Below, piece after piece: positions 44,646 to 53,826 of a stretch of 64,000 bases of DNA. Source of the stretch: Roseomonas indoligenes (GTDB lineage Bacteria; Pseudomonadota; Alphaproteobacteria; Acetobacterales; Acetobacteraceae); assembly GCF_017813365.1 (NCBI RefSeq), contig NZ_JAGIZA010000015.1, positions 62,001-126,000 on the forward strand, given 5' to 3'. The notes beneath the pieces were generated by a model, which was not told the DNA's origin, did not search any database, and was given only the letters and a program-made list of their open reading frames with translations. Each line of letters opens with the position of its first letter. Position 1 is the stretch's first letter. Both the position numbers and the translations under genes were made by a program.

Positions 44646-45509
44646 ATGGCTGCCAGCTCGCTCATGGGCTCGGTGAGCGTCGTTGTTCCCAACTACAATT
44701 ATGCACGTTACTTGCCGGAGCGTTTCGCTTCCATCGTCGCGCAGGGCCGGATCGTCCGGCATCTGACCTTCCTTGACGATGCTTCGAGCGACAACAGCAT
44801 GGAGGTGGCCGAGCCTCTTCTCGCAGGCCTCTCGATCTCAGTCACGGCACAGCGCAATGCCGTCAATTCCGGATCGGTGTTCCGGCAATGGGCCCGTGGC
44901 GCCGAGGCTGCCGGGACACCGTTCCTCTGGATCGCGGAAGCGGACGACAGCGCAAGGCCGGGTATGCTGGATGCTCTTGCTCAGCGTCTCGCCAGTGATC
45001 CATCCGCGGCATTCGCATTCTCAGACTCGGCCGCGATCGACGTGGACGGCGTCGTTACCGCGGAGAGCAGTAAGCCATACGCCGCTATGATGGGCGATGA
45101 CTTGCTGAAGGGGGACGCGACCCTGACCGGGCAGGAGTTCATCGGCCGCTGTCTCTGCCCGCGCAACCTCGTCGTCAGCGCCAGTGCCGTGCTGTGGCGC
45201 ACTGAGGCCTTGCGTGCCGCGTTGGAAAGCCTGGGCGATTCCATCGGCCGCTGGCGCTGTGCCGGTGACTGGCGGATCTACACGGAGGCCGCTCGGATGC
45301 ATGCAAGCATCCATTACGAGGCGCGTCCGTTCAACCTCCACCGTCGTCACGCCTCGAGTGTCACGGGCTCCATACCCGTTGTCCGTCACTTCGCGGAGGT
45401 TGTCGCCATGCACTCGACACTGCGACGGCTCCTGGATCGAAAGGCTGAGCAGGACGAGAAGATGCGTCACTATCTTCGTGACCTTCGGCACGCCTGGAAC
45501 CTCGGCTAG
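44646..45509 (+). CDS. GT2 family glycosyltransferase
   Basis: A 287-residue GT-A fold enzyme. The N-terminal SVSVVVPNYNYARYLPERF, the first acidic motif FLDDASSDNS and the DxD-like LWIAEADDSARPGMLD are all present. The acceptor-side motif is CAGDWRIYTEAARM. No membrane segments are seen, so it works in the cytoplasm on a nucleotide sugar. It lies between the TPR-GT4-GT9 gene and the giant GT2-GT4 gene and probably belongs to the same assembly. A GTG three bases earlier is possible. Confidence 0.86.
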   Translation: MAASSLMGSVSVVVPNYNYARYLPERFASIVAQGRIVRHLTFLDDASSDNSMEVAEPLLAGLSISVTAQRNAVNSGSVFRQWARGAEAAGTPFLWIAEADDSARPGMLDALAQRLASDPSAAFAFSDSAAIDVDGVVTAESSKPYAAMMGDDLLKGDATLTGQEFIGRCLCPRNLVVSASAVLWRTEALRAALESLGDSIGRWRCAGDWRIYTEAARMHASIHYEARPFNLHRRHASSVTGSIPVVRHFAEVVAMHSTLRRLLDRKAEQDEKMRHYLRDLRHAWNLG

Positions 45510-45533
45510 ACGTTTTCCGTCGGAGCATCCTGG

Positions 45534-48500
45534 ATGGCGCCGAATAGGGAGGATGATCGCGTGAACGAGGTCACCGAGGACCAGGGGGCGACCCGTTCAG
45601 TCGGCCATGTCGAGGTTTTCGCGCGGCATGGCCGGTTCCTCTACGTGGCCGGCTGGTTCCAGGTCGCCGGGGATGATCTTTCGGAGCGGATGCCACGGCT
45701 GGTGCTGCGCTGGGAAGGGGAGCGCCGCGAGATCGCGCTCCGCCGCTTCCGTGAGCGGCAGGACGTGCCGGCCCAGGGGGGCCTGCCGGCCGGGCGGGGC
45801 TTTCAGGTCCTGCTGGAAGGCCCCGAGACCGACGACCCGGCTACGGCCACCCTCGAACTGGCCGGGGAGGCCTTGCCCCTCACCCCCGCCCTGCTCCGGC
45901 CCACCCCGTTCCGCCCGCGGGGCGGACTGGACGTGCCGGGCCGGGAAGGCGTGAGCGGCTGGACGGTCGACGCGCCCGGCGAGCAGCCTCTGCTCCTGCT
46001 CGAGGGCAGCCGGCCCTTGCCGATGCCCCTGAACGTTCACCGGCCCGACCTGCCCTTCGAGGATGGCACGGAAGCGCCGCTGCTCGGCTTCCATGTCTCT
46101 CTCGAGGTCTTGGGCGAGCATCTCCGTCAGAACGATCCCGCCGCCACCCTCTTTGACGGCCGGCCGCGCGAGATCGTCCTGGTCGCCTCGGGCACCGAAC
46201 TCGCCCGCCAGACAGTCGTCGCCCGGCGCGACATGATCGGCAAGCTCGAACGAACCGATGGGGCAGAGGCCGTGGAGCGTGGCCGAGGCCATGTCGAGGT
46301 TTTCGCGCGGCATGGCCGGTTCCTCTACGTGGCCGGCTGGTTCCAGGTCGCCGGGGATGATCTTTCGGAGCGGATGCCACGGCTGGTGCTGCGCTGGGAA
46401 GGGGAGCGCCGCGAGATCGCGCTCCGCCGCTTCCGTGAGCGGCAGGACGTGCCGGCCCAGGGGGGCCTGCCGGCCGGGCGGGGCTTTCAGGTCCTGCTGG
46501 AAGGCCCCGAGACCGACGACCCGGCTACGGCCACCCTCGAACTGGCCGGGGAGGCCTTGCCCCTCACCCCCGCCCTGCTCCGGCCCACCCCGTTCCGCCC
46601 GCGGGGCGGACTGGACGTGCCGGGCCGGGAAGGCGTGAGCGGCTGGACGGTCGACGCGCCCGGCGAGCAGCCTCTGCTCCTGCTCGAGGGCAGCCGGCCC
46701 TTGCCGATGCCCCTGAACGTTCACCGGCCCGACCTGCCCTTCGAGGATGGCACGGAAGCGCCGCTGCTCGGCTTCCATGTCTCTCTCGAGGTCTTGGGCG
46801 AGCATCTCCGTCAGAACGATCCCGCCGCCACCCTCTTTGACGGCCGGCCGCGCGAGATCGTCCTGGTCGCCTCGGGCACCGAACTCGCCCGCCAGACAGT
46901 CGTCGCCCGGCGCGACATGATCGGCAAGCTCGAACGAACCGATGGGGCAGAGGCCGTTGGGTGGGTTGCCGAGCGAGGCCGGCCCCAGGACGAGCACGCG
47001 GTCGATCTCCTGCTGGACGGGACACGCTGGACGACGGTGCAGGCCGATCTCCAACGTCCCGATCTGATCGCGCCTGGCCTTGTCCGTCGCGGTGGCGGCT
47101 TTCGCGTGGCCCTGCCGCCGGCCCATCCGGGCGAGGGCGGATCGCTTCGGGTCGAGGCGGTTCCCCGGCATGGAACCGGGACGCTACCGGGGACAACCGT
47201 GCTGGAGGCACGGCCCGCCTGGCGGAGGGACTTCGGCGAGATCGCCTTTCGGATGCCCGATGATGGCCGGGTGCCCGTCTCGGTCGTCATTCCTATCTAC
47301 AACGCCGCGTCCGAGCTGGCCCGCTGCATCGAGAGCGTCGTGCGTCACACGACCGGCGCGGCCCGCCTGATCCTGATCGACGACGCGAGCCCGCAGCCCG
47401 AGGTGTCCGAGGTCCTTGAGCGCTGGAGAGGCAGGCCCGGGATCGAGATCCACGGGAACACCGGCAATCTCGGCTTCACCCGAACCGCCAATCGCGGGAT
47501 CGCGCTCGCCGGACGCGATGACGTCGTTCTGCTGAACTCAGATACCGCGGTTGGGCCGGGCTGGCTCGACGGGCTGCGCGCCGCCGCCCGCTCGGGCCCG
47601 CGTACCGGCACCGCTACGGCGGTCTCGAACAATGCCGGCGCCTTTTCCGTGCCAGAATTCAACCTCGACAACCCCATGCCGGCCTGGTTCGGCGTGGACG
47701 ACATGGCAAGGCTGGTGCGGGGAGCCGCCCTTCCGCTCCTGCCTGTGGTTCCAACCGGCCATGGCTTCTGCCTCTATATCCGGCGCGAGTGCCTGGACGC
47801 CGTGGGCGCCTTCGATGAAGCGGCGTTCCCGCGCGGCTATGGTGAGGAGAACGACTTCTGCATGCGCGCGGCTCGGGCAGGGTTCGAGAACGTGCTGGAT
47901 GACCGGACCTTCGTCTGGCACCTGCGCTCCGCCTCCTTCGGTTCGGAGAAGGTGACGCTGAACGCACAGGGCCGCGCGGTGCTGGAGGAGCGCTACCCGG
48001 AATACCAGTTCCTCACCCGGATGTTCCTGACGGACCCCGCCATGCTGGCCATGCGCTGGCGGGTGCGGCGGGCGGTGCAACATGCCCTCACGGACGGCGT
48101 GATTCCCTGCCCTCGCGTGCTCTTCGTGATCTCGACCGAGAGCGGAGGGACGCCGCAGACGAATCGCGACCTGATGGGCGCCCTGTCGGACCGTTACGAA
48201 TCCTGGCTGCTTCGCTGCGATTCTCGCACCCTGACGCTGTCCCGCCACGCGGATGCGGGGTCCGGCGGGGCCGATACTGTCATCGAGACGATCTCCCTCG
48301 AGCGCGCGATCGAGCCGGCCACGCATCGCTCTGCCGAGTATGACCGTCATGTGGCGAACCTCATCCTGCGGCATGGCTTCGAGCTGGTGCATATCCGCCA
48401 CATCGCATGGCACGGGCTCGGCCTGCCCCAGATCTGCCGGCGGCTGGGCGTGCCTGTCGTGCTGTCCTTCCACGACTTCTACATGGCCTGCCCCGTCACG

Positions 48501-50225
48501 AAGCTGCTGGACGCGGAAGGGCGCTTCTGCGGCGGCCCCTGCACGGACGGGGAGGCGGACTGCACCGCCGAGCTCTGGCCGGCCGGATCCGTGCCCCCCC
48601 TGCGGCATCGCTTCGTCCATCGGTGGCAGGCGATGATGGCCGAGACGATCCTGGCCTGCGATGCCTTCGTCACCACGTCGCCATCCGCGCGGGACACGAT
48701 GCTCCGCAACTTCCCCGACCTGGCGGAACGGGACTTCCGGGTGATCCCGCATGGGCGCACCTTCCAGCGCCAGGAAATGCTGGCATCCGAGCCTAACCTG
48801 GACGAACGGCTGCGCGTTCTGGTGCCCGGCAACATCTCGGCGGCGAAGGGCAGCGAACTGATCGCGGCGATGGCCGCGCTGGACCGGGGACGGGAGGTGG
48901 AGTTCCACGTACTCGGCGCGGTGGACCGGCACCTCGCCGAAGCGCCAGGGATCATTCTGCACGGGCGCTACAACCGGGATGAGTTCGCGACCCGTGTCGC
49001 GGAGATTCGCCCGCATTTCGCAGCCATTCTCTCGCTCTGGCCCGAGACCTACTGCCACACCCTCACCGAGTGCTGGGCTGTGGGGTTGCCCGTGGTGGCG
49101 ACGTCCGAGGGAGCGCTGGCCGAGCGCATCGGCGCGAGTGGCGGCGGCTGGCTCCTGGACCGCTGGATGCCGCCGGAGGCGATGCTTGTCGAATTGCTTC
49201 GTCTGAGACGCGAGCCGGCCGAGGTGCGCGGGCGTCGCGACGCCGTGCTGGACTGGCAGGCCACCATCGGCCGCCACCGGACCACCGCAGCGATGGCGGC
49301 GGAGTACGACCGGCTCTACCGCGAGGTCCTCGACAGGCGTCGGAGCTTCGTCGAGCCGGCTGAGGCGCCGCGCATCGTCCTCACGCTCGACCGGGCCAAG
49401 GTGGCCCTGCCCACCCCCCTTGCCGTGGCAACGCGCAACGCCGTCTCGCGCCCCTTCATCTTTCGCCCGATCCTCCCATCCTTTCCCTTCGGCAATCCGC
49501 TGGCCGGGACAGCGGATGCCGTGCTTGTCGCGTCGGATACCCTGCCACCGGGTGATCTGGAGGCCTTGCGTCGACGCTGCGCGGCAGGGGGGCTTCCCGT
49601 GCTGGATGCGGCTACCGATGGGGTATCGGGCGGTGGGCTGGATGTCGGCAGCGGGCTGGAGGCAGCGCGCTGGCTGTCGGACATGCCGATTGCACCGGAG
49701 GACCTGCCCTCTGACGGGAGTGCAGCCTGCCGTGTTCTCTTCGTGGCGACAGGCGACGGTGCCATGATCGCGGCTCTTCGACCCGCTTTCGAGGATCTCT
49801 CAGCCCTCGACGTCGCAACCCTCAGCGTTCTCGGTGGGGAACTGGGTGACGCGAGCTGGTACAAGGTGGTTCCGACCGAAGGGGAAGATCCCGTCACGGT
49901 CCTGCGCCGGGCGGCCACGGCCCATGATGTCGGTCTTGCCCCAGCAGGACCGACGCTGCTGGCCATGGAAGCGGCCGGCCTTCCGGTCCTGCAACTTCCC
50001 GCGTTTCGCCCTGGCGATGCCGAGCTTCTGCATGACTGGCTTCTGCGACAGGTGACCGAACTCGCGGTGGACGCAGCGCGCCGAGCCGATGCTGCTCGGG
50101 CCGGAGAGGCGAGGGCACGTGCGGCGATCCTGAACAGGTCCGACATCGTGAAACTGGACAAACGTTTGGCCGAGGTCCTTCGACGGGTCAGGAGCAGCAG
50201 TCCGGATGCGCTGGCCGCCTTGTAG
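45534..50225 (+). CDS. Giant GT2-GT4 glycosyltransferase with duplicated N-terminal module
   Basis: A 1563-residue protein. Residues ~24-246 and ~252-474 are identical beta-rich modules (HVEVFARHGRFLYVAGWF...), followed by a third, partial one to ~570 (ERGRPQDEHAVDLLLDGTRW). A GT2 domain (~579-840) has VPVSVVIPIYNAASEL, LIDDASPQPE, LLNSDTAVGPGW and the EENDFCMRAARAG motif. A GT4-like domain (~859-1267) has VLFVISTESGGTPQTNRDL, LSFHDFYMACP and LVPGNISAAKGSELI. The last ~290 residues resemble a further GT4-type half. GTG at 45561, with GGGAGG nine bases upstream, is an alternative start. Probably a polymerising or multi-sugar transferase. Confidence 0.82.
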   Translation: MAPNREDDRVNEVTEDQGATRSVGHVEVFARHGRFLYVAGWFQVAGDDLSERMPRLVLRWEGERREIALRRFRERQDVPAQGGLPAGRGFQVLLEGPETDDPATATLELAGEALPLTPALLRPTPFRPRGGLDVPGREGVSGWTVDAPGEQPLLLLEGSRPLPMPLNVHRPDLPFEDGTEAPLLGFHVSLEVLGEHLRQNDPAATLFDGRPREIVLVASGTELARQTVVARRDMIGKLERTDGAEAVERGRGHVEVFARHGRFLYVAGWFQVAGDDLSERMPRLVLRWEGERREIALRRFRERQDVPAQGGLPAGRGFQVLLEGPETDDPATATLELAGEALPLTPALLRPTPFRPRGGLDVPGREGVSGWTVDAPGEQPLLLLEGSRPLPMPLNVHRPDLPFEDGTEAPLLGFHVSLEVLGEHLRQNDPAATLFDGRPREIVLVASGTELARQTVVARRDMIGKLERTDGAEAVGWVAERGRPQDEHAVDLLLDGTRWTTVQADLQRPDLIAPGLVRRGGGFRVALPPAHPGEGGSLRVEAVPRHGTGTLPGTTVLEARPAWRRDFGEIAFRMPDDGRVPVSVVIPIYNAASELARCIESVVRHTTGAARLILIDDASPQPEVSEVLERWRGRPGIEIHGNTGNLGFTRTANRGIALAGRDDVVLLNSDTAVGPGWLDGLRAAARSGPRTGTATAVSNNAGAFSVPEFNLDNPMPAWFGVDDMARLVRGAALPLLPVVPTGHGFCLYIRRECLDAVGAFDEAAFPRGYGEENDFCMRAARAGFENVLDDRTFVWHLRSASFGSEKVTLNAQGRAVLEERYPEYQFLTRMFLTDPAMLAMRWRVRRAVQHALTDGVIPCPRVLFVISTESGGTPQTNRDLMGALSDRYESWLLRCDSRTLTLSRHADAGSGGADTVIETISLERAIEPATHRSAEYDRHVANLILRHGFELVHIRHIAWHGLGLPQICRRLGVPVVLSFHDFYMACPVTKLLDAEGRFCGGPCTDGEADCTAELWPAGSVPPLRHRFVHRWQAMMAETILACDAFVTTSPSARDTMLRNFPDLAERDFRVIPHGRTFQRQEMLASEPNLDERLRVLVPGNISAAKGSELIAAMAALDRGREVEFHVLGAVDRHLAEAPGIILHGRYNRDEFATRVAEIRPHFAAILSLWPETYCHTLTECWAVGLPVVATSEGALAERIGASGGGWLLDRWMPPEAMLVELLRLRREPAEVRGRRDAVLDWQATIGRHRTTAAMAAEYDRLYREVLDRRRSFVEPAEAPRIVLTLDRAKVALPTPLAVATRNAVSRPFIFRPILPSFPFGNPLAGTADAVLVASDTLPPGDLEALRRRCAAGGLPVLDAATDGVSGGGLDVGSGLEAARWLSDMPIAPEDLPSDGSAACRVLFVATGDGAMIAALRPAFEDLSALDVATLSVLGGELGDASWYKVVPTEGEDPVTVLRRAATAHDVGLAPAGPTLLAMEAAGLPVLQLPAFRPGDAELLHDWLLRQVTELAVDAARRADAARAGEARARAAILNRSDIVKLDKRLAEVLRRVRSSSPDALAAL
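45603..46956 (+). repeat. Perfect 670-bp in-frame tandem duplication
   Basis: Bases 45603-46272 and 46287-46956 appear identical throughout, separated by 14 bases (TGGAGCGTGGCCGA). The period is 684 bases, exactly 228 codons, so the frame is kept. Identity at third codon positions implies a recent duplication, gene conversion or an assembly artefact. Confidence 0.9.
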
Positions 50226-50970
50226 GGGCTGCTACCAATTCCGGTGGGGTTTCTGATCAGGGATGAATGACCGGCCGCCGGCCGTGCCAGGGCCCTGGAC
50301 GTCGCTTGCCTTCCCGAAGGTGACCCGGCATCGCTGCCATGGAATGGCTGCGTAGCTCGGCGGCACAGGTACCCGGCGAATGCGTGATCGCCCGGGAACC
50401 GTGCAAGGCCGAGACCTTGCCCTGCTGGCGCCCGGCGGTGACGGATGGAGGCCAGGGTCGTCGCTTGGTCCGATGGGACCAGTGCTGCTGAACGGGCCCT
50501 GGCCCGCTCAATGGACCGGCGCCGCCGCGGCAGCGCTGTCGGCCGGCCGGGCAGACCCGCCGCAAGGGCCTGTACGAGAAGCCGCCCGGCACGTCTGCAA
50601 CGCCTGCTCGCCGGAGCGGGACCTCCGTTCGGCTTGTCAGCCGATCCAGCCGGGGCGTGGTGCCTGACCAGCTGGCGTTCACGTCCGGCTACGCCGGATC
50701 CCAGCCGCTATCCCACCCCGAACCACCCTGGCTTCAGCCAGGACACCATGATCCTTCGTGAGACCCGATCCCAAAAACAATGATATCAGAGACTTAAGCC
50801 GGCCCCGCCCTGTGGCAGGGGAGACACAAATACGAGAACCCGTCTCGCAACTTCGCGTTAAAGTTGCATAAACGGCCGAAGCACGCCAAAAGTGCACACG
50901 TTAAAGTAGAGTAAAAAAGGCTAGAACACTCTTACAGGGTTTTCGGACCCTAACAAACGGGAGGCTCAAG
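50226..50970. other. Long intergenic region with candidate RTX promoter
   Basis: No gene is supported in the first 500 bases; the open frames there have no recognisable product. The last 170 bases are AT-richer and contain CGTTAAAGT twice (50856-50864 and 50899-50907) and a small hairpin AGGGT / ACCCT near 50935-50952, just before GGGAGG and the RTX start. This is the likely promoter and leader of the RTX gene. Confidence 0.4.
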
Positions 50971-52482
50971 ATGAGCGAGAGCAACAGCGGGAATGGAATC
51001 TGGACCCCCCAGGGTTTGGGCCTCGGCCTGAGCGTCCCCGCGCTGGGGGTGGGCATCACCGGCACCCCAACCGCCGGGGATGATCGCTTCGATGGCGATG
51101 CGACACTGGTCGTCGGCGCGATCGGCATCCCCATTGTCACGCTCGCGCTGGGTGGGGGAACCGATAACTACGCCGACGGCCTTGCCGGCGACGACATCCT
51201 GAATGGCAATGGCGGCAACGACTTCCTGATCGGCGGCGAAGGTGCCGATACGCTGAACGGCGGGGCGGACAACGACACCCTCGTCGGTGGATTGGGCGCG
51301 GACGTGCTGAGTGGTGGCGCTGGGGTCGACACGCTGAGCTATGCCGGCTCGGTCGGCGCAGTCACGGTGAACCTGTCCACATCGACTCCGACGGCCACAG
51401 GTGGGGACGCTACGGGCGACACCATCTCCGGTTTCGAGAACGTCTTGGGTGGCCTGGGCGGCGACACCCTGACAGGTGACGCGGGCGCCAACTCCCTGTT
51501 CGGTGAGGCCGGCAACGACCGCCTTGTCGGTAACGGCGGCGATGACGTCCTGCGGGGTGGCACCGGCAATGACACGATGCTCGGTGGTCTCGGCAACGAT
51601 GCCTACTACGTCGATTCAACCGATGACGTGGTGACCGAGGGGGGGAGCCAGGGAGATGACGTGGTTGCCACCACCTCCGACTGGACCATCTCCGCCAATG
51701 TGGAGCGCGTCTACCTGAAAGCCGCTGTCACGGTGACCGGCAACGCCCAGGCAAACTTCGTCAGCGGCAGCGCAGGCAACGACACCGTTTACGGTTTCGG
51801 CGGCGCGGATGACCTGCGCGGCGGTGGCGGTGCGGACCTGCTGGATGGCGGATCGGGGAACGATCGCCTGGACGGCGGCGCCGGCGCCGACACGATGATC
51901 GGTGGGACCGGAAACGATGCCTACTTTGTCGACGCGAGCAACGATGTGGTGACGGAGGCTGCTGGCGAGGGCAACGACGTGGTTGCCGTCACCGCGAACT
52001 GGACCGTCTCCGCCAATGTGGAGCGCGTCTATCTCGAGAGTGCCGTGACCGTGACCGGCAACGCTCAGGCAAATTTCATAGTCGGCAGCACGGGTGATGA
52101 TACCATCCTGGGCCGGGAGGGGGCGGATACGCTGCGGGGCAATGCCGGCGCCGATCGTCTGGATGGTGGGGCGGGCAACGACGCGCTCACCGGCGGGGCG
52201 GGTGCTGATACTTTCGTGTGGCGCGCCGATTCGCTGGGCGGACGGGATGCAATCTACGACTTCTCCCGCGCGGAAGGGGATAAGATCGACCTTTCGTCGC
52301 TGAACCTGACACAGGTCGATGCTCGCAATGGAGCCGGGCAGTTCACCCTCGCTTACGACGATGCTCGGGACACCGCCACGATCTCTGTGTACTACGATGC
52401 TGACCGCAGCGTGGACCTGTCCATCAAGGTCTACACTCACGCGGAGGGACCGCTGATCGCGAGCGACTTCATCCTGAGCTAG
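50971..52482 (+). CDS. RTX (hemolysin-type calcium-binding) repeat protein
   Basis: A 503-residue protein with four blocks of GGxGxDxLx nonapeptides (for example GGEGADTLNGGADNDTLVGG). Two blocks are joined by near-identical ~65-residue modules containing GNDAYYVDSTDDVVTE and SANVERVYLKAAVTVTGNAQ. The C-terminus has the serralysin-like DFSRAEGDKIDLSSLNL and ends LIASDFILS, as in type I secretion signals. It has no N-terminal signal peptide. It should be exported by a type I system and fold on calcium outside the cell; no such system is in the window. GGGAGG precedes the ATG. Acidic, with no catalytic domain seen. Confidence 0.9.
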   Translation: MSESNSGNGIWTPQGLGLGLSVPALGVGITGTPTAGDDRFDGDATLVVGAIGIPIVTLALGGGTDNYADGLAGDDILNGNGGNDFLIGGEGADTLNGGADNDTLVGGLGADVLSGGAGVDTLSYAGSVGAVTVNLSTSTPTATGGDATGDTISGFENVLGGLGGDTLTGDAGANSLFGEAGNDRLVGNGGDDVLRGGTGNDTMLGGLGNDAYYVDSTDDVVTEGGSQGDDVVATTSDWTISANVERVYLKAAVTVTGNAQANFVSGSAGNDTVYGFGGADDLRGGGGADLLDGGSGNDRLDGGAGADTMIGGTGNDAYFVDASNDVVTEAAGEGNDVVAVTANWTVSANVERVYLESAVTVTGNAQANFIVGSTGDDTILGREGADTLRGNAGADRLDGGAGNDALTGGAGADTFVWRADSLGGRDAIYDFSRAEGDKIDLSSLNLTQVDARNGAGQFTLAYDDARDTATISVYYDADRSVDLSIKVYTHAEGPLIASDFILS

Positions 52483-52491
52483 GTAGGCTGG

Positions 52492-52524
52492 CCGGCCGGT
52501 ACGTCCCTTCGGCGTACCGGCCGG
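52492..52524 (+). terminator. Terminator hairpin after the RTX gene
   Basis: Perfect 12-bp stem CCGGCCGGTACG (52492-52503) / CGTACCGGCCGG (52513-52524) with a 9-base loop, 9 bases beyond the RTX stop. Strong structure without a clean T-run. Confidence 0.75.
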
Positions 52525-52883
52525 TCGTACCGGCAGTGGAGGTGCCCTTGGGCCGAGCCAGGATCGGCTTCCTGCGATCGGGCTGGGTCATGTGTCCTCG
52601 CGTCACCGCCCGTCCCGGACTGGATTTTGTGCGTGGTACGCCAGCGATCTTGCCGGATTTTGGGCGTGGCGCGGCGAAAGACGAACCGGCAGGAGGCAGC
52701 AAAGCGTAGGCGCTATATCTCCGGCACCGAGGACGGGAAGGTGGTATGCTTTTCCGAACGCTGCAGCAGTTGTGCCGCTGCTTGCTGATGAACTCGGGCG
52801 TAAAGGCCAGTGCCCCTGGAGCATGAGGGTACTTCTGAGAACCAGCGCTTGTGTCTATGCTATGAAATCAACCCACACCGAAG
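52525..52883. other. Intergenic region, nothing recognised
   Basis: A 359-base stretch between the RTX terminator and the acyltransferase. It contains two similar segments GGATTTTGTGCGTGG and GGATTTTGGGCGTGG about 38 bases apart but no gene, tRNA or clear hairpin that I can support. Confidence 0.4.
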
Positions 52884-53669
52884 GTGAACGTGAGCACCGT
52901 TGCCGCCACGGCCAAATTATTAGATGTCCTTCAAGCACGTCGCGTTTTTCTCCATCGGACGGCAGAACGGAGGGTGCGTCCGACAGATCAGTTCAGCTTC
53001 CTCGATACGATTTCGCTGGAGCCCTACATCGGTATCTATAGCGGCCTGAGCTTGCCGGACAGAATGGGCTCGTTCTCTTACAGCAACTCTGTTCTTCCTC
53101 TCGCGTGTCGTATTGGCCGCTACTGTTCGATAGCGGGTGGCCTTTCGCTTCTGGGAAGTTCTCATCCCCTGGATCGGCTCAGTTCCTCGCCCTTCACCTA
53201 CGAAGGTCTTCCGGTTCATCAACATCTGCAGTCGGCTGTTGAGGATTTCGCGCCCACCTATACCTATGCGGCCCGCCAACCCCGACGCCTCAATCCGTGG
53301 ACGACAATCGCACACGACGTCTGGATCGGGCAGGATGTGAGACTTGCACGCGGAATTCATGTCGGCACGGGATCCGTCATCGCGGCTGGGGCGGTCGTCA
53401 CCAAGGACGTGCCGCCATATCATGTCGTTGGCGGAATTCCTGCAAGGACGCTTAAGGTCCGCTTCCCCGACGACATCGTCCGTAAACTCCTGGCCTCCGA
53501 GTGGTGGACATACCGCTTCACGGATTTCGAGCCGAAAAGCGTACTAGATCCTGACCGCTTCTGCGACTGGCTCGGCGAACAGGCCGGTCAGAGAAAGATC
53601 GAGCCCTTCGAACCTAAATCTTTGACCGCTGCTGACCTTCTTGCGGCCGAGAGCACCATTGCAGATTAG
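52884..53669 (+). CDS. CatB-like hexapeptide acyltransferase
   Basis: A 261-residue left-handed beta-helix acyltransferase of the xenobiotic/CatB acetyltransferase group. The helix coils are visible in FSYSNSVLPLACRIGRYCSI and IAHDVWIGQDVRLARGIHVG, ending VVTKDVPPYHVVGGIPAR. The catalytic histidine is probably in GSSHPLDRLSS. In a glycan locus it most likely acetylates sugars rather than a drug. GTG start, with a second GTG six bases later. It is flanked by the RTX gene and the SGNH/GSCFA pair. Confidence 0.85.
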   Translation: MNVSTVAATAKLLDVLQARRVFLHRTAERRVRPTDQFSFLDTISLEPYIGIYSGLSLPDRMGSFSYSNSVLPLACRIGRYCSIAGGLSLLGSSHPLDRLSSSPFTYEGLPVHQHLQSAVEDFAPTYTYAARQPRRLNPWTTIAHDVWIGQDVRLARGIHVGTGSVIAAGAVVTKDVPPYHVVGGIPARTLKVRFPDDIVRKLLASEWWTYRFTDFEPKSVLDPDRFCDWLGEQAGQRKIEPFEPKSLTAADLLAAESTIAD

Positions 53670-53826
53670 CGGCACCACCTCATCGCAAGGGATGATGGAC
53701 GGCAGAAGCAGACATTTGCAGGGGCGGCGGGCTGCCACTGCGCTATAAGGCTGGCGCCGAGGGAACCGCGAGGCTGATCGCGTCAAGAACCCCGTCACCA
53801 ACTCCGCTCCTACCGCCCCGGATGGC

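Noticed and set aside
50257-50682. Minus-strand open frame of 141 codons in the gap before the RTX gene
   Set aside because: Arg/Pro/Gly-rich composition, no family, no ribosome binding site; could be an old remnant but nothing identifies it.
52592-53041. Open frame of 149 codons overlapping the start of the acyltransferase gene
   Set aside because: No recognisable product, and it conflicts with the well-supported hexapeptide acyltransferase.
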